Shown: piece by piece, positions 7,952 through 14,625 of the stretch
How positions within the stretch are numbered: the first letter of the stretch is position 1
Layout: the number at the start of each line of letters is the position of its first letter
From: JABDGZ01 sp964483785
Lineage (GTDB): Bacteria; Omnitrophota; Gorgyraeia; Zapsychrales; Fredricksoniimonadaceae
NCBI GenBank assembly: GCA_964483785.1
Contig: CAZACW010000030.1
Coordinates: forward strand, 1-25,962
DNA length: 25,962 bases
Reading direction: 5' to 3'
Position numbers and translations under genes: made by a program
Notes under the pieces: generated by a model
The model's database searches: none
Seen by the model: the letters and a program-made list of their open reading frames with translations, nothing else
What the model was told of the DNA's origin: nothing

Positions 7952-9578
7952 GTTTGGCAAAACTGTTATACAGCTGATGCCTCTGCTCCTTGATCCTCGC
8001 GTCCTCCAAATACTCATCATAGCTGATGCCGATCTTATCAATACAGCCGCCCGGCGTCAATTCAATGATGCGGTTGGCCACAGTAGAGACCAGCTGATGA
8101 TCGTGCGAGGAAAACAAAATGGTCCCGGAAAAAGCTTCCATCCCCCGGTTTAACGCGGTGATGGACTCCAAATCCAGATGGTTCGTGGGCTCATCCAAAA
8201 TTAGCACATTGGCGCCGGTCAGCATCATCCGCGATAACATACAGCGCACCTTTTCCCCGCCGGAAAGCACCTTGACCTTCTTCAGGCTTTCTTCCCCGGT
8301 AAAAAGCATGCGTCCCAAAAACCCGCGCACAAAATTTTCGTCCTTCTCAACCGAATATTGCCTCAGCCAATCCACGATATTCAAATCCGCCTCGAAATAT
8401 TTCTGATTGTCCTTAGGAAAATACGTCTGGGACGTTGAGACGCCCCATTTAAAGGAGCCGCTGTCCGCCTTTAATTCCCCTGTCAGGACCTGAAACAAGG
8501 TCGTTTTGACCAGATCATTCGGCCCCACAAAGGCGATCTTGTCCCCCTTATGCGCGTGCAAAGAAAAATGCTTAAACATCAGCTGGCCGTCCAAGGACTT
8601 GGCCAGATTTTCAATGTGCAAAACATCATTCCCCGCCTCGCGCTCCGGCTTCCAGTGGATAAAGGGATATTTGCGCGAAGAAGGTTTGATCTCATCCAGG
8701 GTCAATTTTTCCAGGATCTTTTTGCGGGAGGTGGCCTGGCGCGCCTTGGACGCATTGGCGGAAAAGCGGGCGATAAAATCCTGCAATTCCTTGCGCTTCT
8801 CCTCGGTCTTTTTATTGGAATCCGAACGCTGTCTCATCGCCAACTGGCTGGCCTCGATCCAAAAGCTGTAATTGCCCGAATACATCTGGATCTTGCCGAA
8901 ATCAATATCGCAAATATAGGTGCAGACCTTGTCCAAGAAATGCCGGTCGTGCGAAACCACGATGGCCGTATTTTGAAAATTGATTAAAAATTCTTCCAGC
9001 CACAGGCAGGTGTCCACGTCCAGGGAATTGGTGGGCTCATCCAGGATCAGGATGTCCGGATTGCCAAAAAGGGCCTGGGCCAGCAGCACCCGCACTTTTT
9101 GGGAACCCTCCAGCTGTTTCATCTGCTGTTGATGCAGTTCCTCGCCGATGCCAAGATCGCTTAACAGTTTGGCCGCGTCCGACTCCGCGTTCCAGCCGTT
9201 GAGCTCCGTAAACTCCGCCTCCAATTCCGAGGCCCGCAGGCCGTCCGCGTCGCTAAAATCCGGCTTGGCGTAAATATCGTCCTTTTCCTTCATCACCTGG
9301 TAAAGCTTTTTATGCCCCATGATCACGGTCATAAGCACCGTGATCTCATCAAAGGCAAACTGGTCCTGCTTTAAGACGGAGATGCGCTTGCCGCCGGCCA
9401 CACTGACGCTGCCGGCCGTGGTGTCCATGTCGCCGGAGAGGATCTTCAAAAAGGTGGATTTGCCGGACCCGTTGGCCCCGATGATGCCGTAACAATGGCC
9501 GGGATTGAAGGTGATGTTGACGTTATCGAACAGGACGCGTTTGCCGAACTGCAGCGAAACATTACTTGCAGAAATCAT
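7926..9578 (-). CDS. ABC-F family ATPase (YbiT/YkpA-like, ribosome-associated)
   Basis: A soluble tandem ATPase without membrane segments. ABC-F proteins bind the ribosomal E site and regulate or rescue translation. NBD1 has Walker A GANGSGKST near residue 35, a signature-like LEGSQKVRVLL near 155 and Walker B ILILDEPTNSLD near 178. A charged linker with an RQATSRKK stretch spans about 245-320. NBD2 has an altered Walker A, GPNDLVKTT, near 353, a standard LSGGEKVRCML near 440 and Walker B VLILDEPTNHLD near 460. The phrases TSQTYFPKDN and NIVDWLRQYS point to the YbiT/YkpA branch, where a similar odd second Walker A may be normal. It starts 4 nt after the upstream orf with no strong ribosome site, suggesting coupling. 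The palindrome at 7921-7951 forms its last codons. Confidence 0.88.
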   Translation of the reverse strand: MISASNVSLQFGKRVLFDNVNITFNPGHCYGIIGANGSGKSTFLKILSGDMDTTAGSVSVAGGKRISVLKQDQFAFDEITVLMTVIMGHKKLYQVMKEKDDIYAKPDFSDADGLRASELEAEFTELNGWNAESDAAKLLSDLGIGEELHQQQMKQLEGSQKVRVLLAQALFGNPDILILDEPTNSLDVDTCLWLEEFLINFQNTAIVVSHDRHFLDKVCTYICDIDFGKIQMYSGNYSFWIEASQLAMRQRSDSNKKTEEKRKELQDFIARFSANASKARQATSRKKILEKLTLDEIKPSSRKYPFIHWKPEREAGNDVLHIENLAKSLDGQLMFKHFSLHAHKGDKIAFVGPNDLVKTTLFQVLTGELKADSGSFKWGVSTSQTYFPKDNQKYFEADLNIVDWLRQYSVEKDENFVRGFLGRMLFTGEESLKKVKVLSGGEKVRCMLSRMMLTGANVLILDEPTNHLDLESITALNRGMEAFSGTILFSSHDHQLVSTVANRIIELTPGGCIDKIGISYDEYLEDARIKEQRHQLYNSFAKQPSQPRGL

Positions 9579-9582
9579 GGGA

Positions 9583-9834
9583 TTATTTTGACTTGGTGAA
9601 TTTTATTTCCTTGTTCAAAAGGCCGTACACCGACTGGGACTTGATCCACAGCAAGGCGGTCTTGCCAGGCCTCTCGGCAAGGTATTTTTGCGAATAAGCA
9701 TTGATCCATTCCCTGGCGGCGCGCTCAAAGCCTATGTCCCCGCCCGCCTTTTCGCTTTCGATCCATTTGTACCTGTTGATCTCGTTTAAAATGTCCGAAT
9801 CTTTCAATAATTCCGTGAAGGTGATGGAAGGCAT
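9583..9834 (-). CDS. Conserved small hypothetical protein, 83 residues
   Basis: I do not recognise a function. The start is ATG 9832-9834 (MPSITFTELLKDS), preceded by a strong AAGGAGG 7 nt away. A longer frame exists but begins inside fabD. The protein is soluble and probably helical. Its core (WIESEKAGGDIGFERAAREW) contains W-x-E-S-E-K-A-G-x-D-I-G. I have the impression this occurs in other short bacterial proteins, but cannot name a family. It sits between fabD and the ABC-F gene in tight operon spacing, so it is probably co-expressed with lipid synthesis and translation genes. Confidence 0.7.
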   Translation of the reverse strand: MPSITFTELLKDSDILNEINRYKWIESEKAGGDIGFERAAREWINAYSQKYLAERPGKTALLWIKSQSVYGLLNKEIKFTKSK

Positions 9835-9847
9835 ATGTTCTTCCTCC

Positions 9848-10774
9848 TTAGGCTGACTCCAGGGCATTGATGTCCTGGGGTTTTTCGATATTGAAGACTG
9901 AAACCGACGGATCGATCCGGCGCATCAGGCCTTTGAGCACCTTGCCCGGGCCGATCTCGATAAAATGCTTGACGCCGTTTGAGATCATATATTCTACACA
10001 TTTGACCCACAAAACAGAACCATTGATTTGGCCGGCCAAATGATTGGCCAAACCCGCCTCGTCATGCGGTTTGCCGGTGAAATTGCTCAATACCGGAATT
10101 TGCAAAGGCCCCCAATGCATGCCCTTGACAAGCGCCGCGAACCCCTCGGCAGCCGGCGTCATCAAAGAAGAATGAAAAGCCCCGCTGACGTTTAAAGGAA
10201 TTATTTTTTGGCCTCCGGCGGCCTTGATGGCCTCCATGGCCGCGTTCACCTTGGGCGCGGGGCCGGATATCACAATCTGCTCAGGCGAATTAAAATTAGC
10301 GATTTCAGCACCGGTACGACGGCAGATCTCCATCAATTGCTGTACGTCAAATCCTATAACAGCTGCCATGCTCCCCTGGCTTTTACGGGCGGCGTCTTCC
10401 ATCAAGGAGGCGCGCTTTTGCACCAGGCGCAAGGCATCTTCCAGCTTCAGCGCTCCCGCGGCATAAAGGGCGGCATATTCGCCCAAACTATGGCCCGCGG
10501 TGAATTTGACGGCTGAAGGCCTGTATTGCGGCGAAGCTTTAAAAGCCTCCAAAGCAGCCGCGCTCATGGTCAAGATGGCCGGCTGGCAAAAGGCCGTTGA
10601 GGTCAATTTCTCCTCGGGGCCTTCAAAAATGACCTGGCTTAAGGGCATGCCGCAAATTTTGTCCGCCTGCTCAAAAACCGCCCTGGCCTGGGGCGATTGC
10701 TGAAAAAATTCCAGGCCCATGCCCTTTTTTTGAGACCCTTGACCTGGAAAGATTAATGCAATGTTCAACGGCAT
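9848..10774 (-). CDS. fabD: Malonyl-CoA:ACP transacylase
   Basis: Transfers malonyl from CoA to acyl carrier protein to feed fatty-acid elongation. The start MPLNIALIFPGQGSQ (ATG 10772-10774, AGAGGA upstream) gives 308 residues, the usual FabD length; a longer frame adds 11 unlikely residues. Motifs: FPGQGSQ near 8, the nucleophile Ser in GHSLGEYAAL near 94, FHSSLM near 202 with the catalytic His, and the C-terminal EIGPGKVL. It follows fabH after a 96-nt gap that holds a GGGGAC hairpin. The usual next genes, fabG and acpP, are absent. Confidence 0.95.
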   Translation of the reverse strand: MPLNIALIFPGQGSQKKGMGLEFFQQSPQARAVFEQADKICGMPLSQVIFEGPEEKLTSTAFCQPAILTMSAAALEAFKASPQYRPSAVKFTAGHSLGEYAALYAAGALKLEDALRLVQKRASLMEDAARKSQGSMAAVIGFDVQQLMEICRRTGAEIANFNSPEQIVISGPAPKVNAAMEAIKAAGGQKIIPLNVSGAFHSSLMTPAAEGFAALVKGMHWGPLQIPVLSNFTGKPHDEAGLANHLAGQINGSVLWVKCVEYMISNGVKHFIEIGPGKVLKGLMRRIDPSVSVFNIEKPQDINALESA

Positions 10775-10833
10775 TGGTCTGTTCCTCTGGGCCGCTTTCA
10801 CCTTCAACGGTTTACTTGGGCTGCCACCTGCTT

Positions 10834-10862
10834 GGGGACACGTCCCTTCGGGACATGTCCCC
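10834..10862. repeat. GGGGAC-type hairpin between fabH and fabD
   Basis: GGGGACACGTCCC (10834-10846) and GGGACATGTCCCC (10850-10862) pair with one mismatch around a 3-nt loop. Each half is itself nearly palindromic. It lacks a T-run and lies between two genes of one operon, so it looks more like a REP-type repeat or mRNA-stabilising stem than a terminator. Confidence 0.6.
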
Positions 10863-10870
10863 GGCCGGCA

Positions 10871-11848
10871 TTACCATTTAACCAAATTGGCTGCGCTGAC
10901 TAAACCTGCGCCGAAAGCCACCAGGATGACCCGGTCGCCTTTTTTGATTTTATTGCTTTTTTTGGCCTCGTACAAGGCCACGGCAATGGACGCCGCAGAC
11001 ATATTGCCGTATTTGTCAATGTTGATAAAAAATTTTTCCTTGGGGATATTCAATTTATTGGCCACTGCGGTGATGATGCGGTCATTGGCCTGATGCGGCA
11101 CCACCCAATCCACCTTGCCCTTTTTGATCTTGGCCTTGTGCAGGACCTTGTCCACAGCCTCGGACATGGAATTGACCGCGATCTTAAACAGTTCCGGGCC
11201 CTGCATCCTGACATACGGCAAATGCACCGACTTTGTCCTTTGCGGCTGATAAGGGCTTCGGGGCTCTTCCGTGATCACCTGCATCAGGTCCCCCTGGGCG
11301 CCGACAGAATGCATATAATCCGCCGTGATGCCGCCGGACTTGACCGGCCCTAAAACGCAGGCCCCTGCCCCGTCGCCAAAAAGAACGCAGGTGTCGCGGT
11401 CCTTCCAGTCGATGAGGCCGGTCATGTGTTCCGCCGCGATGACCAGGGCATACTTAGCCAGCCCGCTGAGAATATACTGCTTGGCCGTGGTCAAGGCGTA
11501 CAAATACCCGCAGCAGGCCGCGGACACATCAAAGGCCGCGGCCTTTTGGGCGCCGATGGCCTTTTGGACCCTGCATGCCACCGACGGAAAATTACTGTCG
11601 GGGCTGACCGTTGCCGTGATGATCAAATCAATCTTTTCAGCGGGGACCTTGGCCTCCCGCAGGGCCCGCTGGCCGGCCTTGGCCGCCAGGTCGCTGGTTT
11701 TCTCCTTCATGGCCACGCGCCGCTCCTTGATGCCGGTGCGGGTGCGGATCCATTCGTCGGAGGTTTTCACCATCTTTTCCAGGTCAAAATTGGTGAGCTT
11801 GCGGGGAGGTAAATACGCGCCCAAACCCAGGATGCCGACCTTAACCAT
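10871..11848 (-). CDS. fabH: 3-oxoacyl-ACP synthase III
   Basis: Starts fatty-acid synthesis by condensing acetyl-CoA (or another primer) with malonyl-ACP. The start MVKVGILGLGAYLPPRK (ATG 11846-11848) gives 325 residues, normal for FabH. The catalytic triad is visible: Cys in FDVSAACCGYLYAL near 112, His in VPHQAND near 250, and Asn in NIDKYGNMSAAS near 280. The C-terminal AFGAGLVSAANLV is typical. Its start overlaps the plsX stop by 8 nt (ATGGTTAA), so translation is coupled. The frame could be extended 12 codons upstream inside plsX, but that extension has no family resemblance. Confidence 0.95.
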   Translation of the reverse strand: MVKVGILGLGAYLPPRKLTNFDLEKMVKTSDEWIRTRTGIKERRVAMKEKTSDLAAKAGQRALREAKVPAEKIDLIITATVSPDSNFPSVACRVQKAIGAQKAAAFDVSAACCGYLYALTTAKQYILSGLAKYALVIAAEHMTGLIDWKDRDTCVLFGDGAGACVLGPVKSGGITADYMHSVGAQGDLMQVITEEPRSPYQPQRTKSVHLPYVRMQGPELFKIAVNSMSEAVDKVLHKAKIKKGKVDWVVPHQANDRIITAVANKLNIPKEKFFINIDKYGNMSAASIAVALYEAKKSNKIKKGDRVILVAFGAGLVSAANLVKW

Positions 11849-12833
11849 GCTTGACCATCTCTTCCTTGATCTTGGCCAGGACATTATGTTCCACCTGTTC
11901 CTTGGCCGCGCGGATGGCGTTCTTGATGGCCTTAGGCGAAGAACGGCCGTGGCTGATCAAAACCAGGCCGTCGACCCCCAACAGCGGCGCGCCGCCGTAT
12001 TCGGAATAATCAACGCTTTTCTTGGCCTCGCTTAAGCTGGACTTCAATAACAGCGCGCCTAAAATGGCGACGGGGTTCTTGGTGATTTCGCGCTTGAGCA
12101 GTTTGCCGATCGACTCGACCAAGCCTTCGGAGACCTTTAAGGTGATATTGCCCACGTACCCGTCGCAGATGATGCAGTCGGCCTTACCCGTGTACACCTC
12201 GTTGGCCTCGATATTGCCGGAAAATAAAGGCTCGTGCTCTTCCAAAAGTTTATGCACCTCCTTCATCATGTCCGTGCCCTTGCACTCTTCCTCGCCGATA
12301 TTCAAGAGGCCGATGGAAGGTTTCGGCCGATCGAGCACATTTTGGGCATAGACCTTGGCCATCTTGGCGTATTGCAGAAGATGCTCGGGCTTGGCCGCGG
12401 TATTGGCGCCCACATCGATGATAAAGGTGAATTTTTGAAGCGAAGGGAAAATGCATCCGATGCCGGGACGGTCCACGCCGGGGATCATGCCTAAGACAAA
12501 GGTGGCCGCGGCCACACAGGCGCCGGTATTGCCGGCGCTGACAAAGGCGCCGTGGCCTTCCTTTTTCAACAGGCCGATGCCGACGCTGATCGAGGAATTG
12601 CGCTTCTGGCGGATCACCACGGTGGCGGAATCATCCATGGCCACGATCTCCGGAGCATGGACGATCTCGATCGACCCTTGCGGATAGGGGTGTTTTTTGA
12701 GCTCCTGCTGGATGCGTTCCTGGGGACCGACCAATACCACCTGGGCCCGGTATTCCTTGACCGCTTCCACGACCCCGGCCACCACGTTCTGCGGGGCAAA
12801 ATCCCCGCCCATGGCATCAACCACGATCTTCAT
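11841..12833 (-). CDS. plsX: Phosphate acyltransferase PlsX
   Basis: Makes acyl-phosphate from acyl-ACP and phosphate, the acyl donor for PlsY in the first step of phospholipid synthesis. The 330 residues have the family start MKIVVDAMGGDFAPQ, then VVIRQKRNSSI near 75, SAGNTGA near 103, IDVGANTAAKPEHL near 140, and CDGYVGNITLKVSEG near 222. The AAGGA ribosome site is 7 nt before ATG. It is followed by fabH with overlap and preceded by rpmF after 67 nt containing short stem-forming sequences (CCTTAA/TTAAGG) that might modulate expression. Confidence 0.96.
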   Translation of the reverse strand: MKIVVDAMGGDFAPQNVVAGVVEAVKEYRAQVVLVGPQERIQQELKKHPYPQGSIEIVHAPEIVAMDDSATVVIRQKRNSSISVGIGLLKKEGHGAFVSAGNTGACVAAATFVLGMIPGVDRPGIGCIFPSLQKFTFIIDVGANTAAKPEHLLQYAKMAKVYAQNVLDRPKPSIGLLNIGEEECKGTDMMKEVHKLLEEHEPLFSGNIEANEVYTGKADCIICDGYVGNITLKVSEGLVESIGKLLKREITKNPVAILGALLLKSSLSEAKKSVDYSEYGGAPLLGVDGLVLISHGRSSPKAIKNAIRAAKEQVEHNVLAKIKEEMVKHG

Positions 12834-12900
12834 AAAAAATCCTTAAAATGAGGCCCTTCGCCAGCCGGCTTAAAGGCGGCCTTAAGTTTCACCTTTAAGG

Positions 12901-13080
12901 TCATTTTTCAACACTGACGATTTGCGCGCCCTTGTAATAGCCGCAGAAGGGGCAGACGCGATGGGACAAAACCGGTTTGGCGCACTGAGGGCAGGCGCGC
13001 AGTGAAGCGACGGTCACCTTCCAATGCGTGCGGCGCTTGCGGCCGCGGGTCTTAGAATGTTGTCGTTTGGGTAGAGGCAT
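12901..13080 (-). CDS. rpmF: 50S ribosomal protein L32
   Basis: A short basic ribosomal protein of the large subunit, 59 residues, starting MPLPKRQHSKTRGRKRR. It has a zinc ribbon: Cys30 and Cys33 (CPQC), Cys43 and Cys46 (CPFC), so it is the zinc-binding form. The AAGGAG ribosome site lies about 8 nt before ATG 13078-13080. The neighbourhood yceD-rpmF-plsX-fabH is a classic conserved cluster linking ribosome assembly to membrane lipid synthesis. Confidence 0.95.
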   Translation of the reverse strand: MPLPKRQHSKTRGRKRRTHWKVTVASLRACPQCAKPVLSHRVCPFCGYYKGAQIVSVEK

Positions 13081-13132
13081 GATGATTGCTCCTTATTAGT
13101 TTTGTTAAGCCTTTGAACAGCGGCCGGTCTTC

Positions 13133-13549
13133 TTACTTTTGATTGCACTTGCACGGCTCTACATTTAAATTCGCCCCGCACCGAGGGCAGATCCCCTTGC
13201 AATCCTTCTTGCACAAGATCTTGGCGGGATTGGCCATGATGATCTCCTGCCGGATCTCCTCGCCCAAATCGATAAACTCGTTCTGGGGGTCGATTTCAAA
13301 ATCAAATTTGTAGGCAAGCTCCTGGGTCGTGTACAGTTCCTGCAGACAGCGCGCGCACATATAGCCGAATTCCGCCTTGACGCGCGTGTCCGCCACGATG
13401 AAATTATTCACCTTTTGAAGATGGGCATGGACGTTAAGCTTGGAGCGGATATCCACTTCCTCGGAGCTTAACCCAATGCCTTCTTTAGGGATGTTCTGGT
13501 CAATGTCCAGCCCCTCGGAGGTGATGTCCCTGACAGAGATCTTAATCAT
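13133..13549 (-). CDS. yceD: YceD/DUF177 family protein (23S rRNA accumulation)
   Basis: DUF177 family, reported in E. coli and plants to be needed for 23S rRNA accumulation. It is 138 residues. The middle has CARCLQEL near residue 79 and an acidic stretch (DPQNEFIDLGEEIRQE). The C terminus carries two cysteine clusters, ILCKKDCKGICPRCGANLN and PCKCNQK, probably a zinc site. The position directly before rpmF supports the call. Its ATG overlaps the coaD stop by 8 nt (ATGATTAA). Confidence 0.88.
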   Translation of the reverse strand: MIKISVRDITSEGLDIDQNIPKEGIGLSSEEVDIRSKLNVHAHLQKVNNFIVADTRVKAEFGYMCARCLQELYTTQELAYKFDFEIDPQNEFIDLGEEIRQEIIMANPAKILCKKDCKGICPRCGANLNVEPCKCNQK

Positions 13550-14033
13550 GACAAAGCCGCTGTTTCAACTTTTTCTCAACCGCCTTAGGCACAAAGGAAG
13601 ATATGTCTCCGTTCAAACCGGCCACTTCCTTCAAGAGGCTGGAAGATAGGAAAGAAACATGTTCCGACGGCATTAAAAACACGGTTTCAATATCTTCCGC
13701 CAGGCGGCGGTTGGTAAGCGCAATCTGGAATTCATAGTCAAAATCCGAGGTCATGCGCAAACCGCGGATCAGCACATGGACCTTTTTTTGGCGCGCGTAG
13801 GCGATGACCAGGCAGGAAAAGGTCTCCACAGAGACATTTTTCAAGCCCTTGGTGACTTCCCTCAACAAATCCACGCGTTCCTGGATGCTTAAAAGCACCT
13901 TTTTGCTGGTATTATTGGCCACAGCCACGATCACATGGTCAAAGATGCGGGAAGCCCGTTTGATCACATCCAAATGGCCGTTGGTCACCGGGTCAAAAGA
14001 GCCTGGATAAATTGCGTTTTTTTCTTGTCTCAT
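13542..14033 (-). CDS. coaD: Phosphopantetheine adenylyltransferase
   Basis: Catalyses the fourth step of coenzyme A synthesis, phosphopantetheine + ATP to dephospho-CoA + PPi. The 163 residues match the family. The nucleotide-binding motif PGSFDPVTNGH is near residue 10 (TNGH is the T/HxGH catalytic motif), RGLRMTSDFDYE near 87 and the SSSLLKEVA substrate region near 130. It overlaps the rsmD stop by one base (TAATG). The pair rsmD-coaD is one of the most conserved bacterial gene pairs. Confidence 0.96.
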   Translation of the reverse strand: MRQEKNAIYPGSFDPVTNGHLDVIKRASRIFDHVIVAVANNTSKKVLLSIQERVDLLREVTKGLKNVSVETFSCLVIAYARQKKVHVLIRGLRMTSDFDYEFQIALTNRRLAEDIETVFLMPSEHVSFLSSSLLKEVAGLNGDISSFVPKAVEKKLKQRLCHD

Positions 14034-14587
14034 TATTCTACAACCATTTGCAATAACGTCAGATAGGAAGAGCCGTAACGGCGCTGGATCAGCGTTTTAA
14101 ACCCGTCGGTAATTTCAGCTTTGGCAGTCTTTTCCGTCTGAATCAAGACCAAGGTTTGAGCGTGTAATATATCACGCTGATGTAGGAGATTCAAGATTTT
14201 TTTGGCCAGCTTAAGGCCGTACGGAGGGTCTATAAATATGATATCAAAGGATTTATGGTCCTCGGCCAATCGCTTGATGCTTTCAAAGGCATCGCCATGG
14301 ATCAAGGCATGTTCCTCCCCCAAATGGATGCCTAAAAGCGCGCAATTTTCCTGTATGGTCCTGGCATTGAGCTCATTATGCTCAACCATGATGACCTTTT
14401 GCGCCCCCCTGGAGACCGCTTCCAGGCCAACCGCCCCGCTGCCGCTGAAAAGTTCCAGGAAACTGAGGCCTGAAAGATCATGGCCAAGCAGGTCGAATAT
14501 GGCTGCGCGAAGCACATTCTGGGTCGGCCTGATGCCGGCCGGCATATAAAAATTGCGGCCTTTATATCGTCCACCTAAAATTTTCAT
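14033..14587 (-). CDS. rsmD: 16S rRNA (guanine966-N2)-methyltransferase RsmD
   Basis: SAM-dependent methylase of G966 in 16S rRNA. The 184 residues start MKILGGRYKGRNFYMPAG, as usual for the family. The SAM motif LELFSGSGAVGLEAVSRGA is near residue 43 and the N-methylase catalytic motif IDPPYG near 122. The upstream bases GGTTAATAT contain no ribosome-binding site. Instead the palindrome copy 4 ends 5 nt before the start codon, so initiation here is unusual (leaderless, or dependent on RNA structure or read-through). Confidence 0.93.
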   Translation of the reverse strand: MKILGGRYKGRNFYMPAGIRPTQNVLRAAIFDLLGHDLSGLSFLELFSGSGAVGLEAVSRGAQKVIMVEHNELNARTIQENCALLGIHLGEEHALIHGDAFESIKRLAEDHKSFDIIFIDPPYGLKLAKKILNLLHQRDILHAQTLVLIQTEKTAKAEITDGFKTLIQRRYGSSYLTLLQMVVE

Positions 14588-14592
14588 ATATT

Positions 14593-14622
14593 AACCATCA
14601 CAACCCCCGGGGTTGTGGAGGT
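14593..14622. terminator. 31-bp palindrome, degenerate right arm (copy 4)
   Basis: The left arm AACCATCACAACCCC is complete; the right arm reads GGGGTTGTG then GAGGT instead of ATGGT, leaving 9 solid pairs. It begins 4 nt after the giant gene's stop codon and ends 5 nt before rsmD, filling the whole 38-bp gap between them. Without a T-run a terminator role is less certain here. Confidence 0.6.
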
Positions 14623-14625
14623 AAA

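Noticed and set aside
11325..12035. 236-codon plus-strand frame across fabH and plsX
   Set aside because: It is antisense to two fully recognisable enzymes; its length reflects GC-biased codon shadows.
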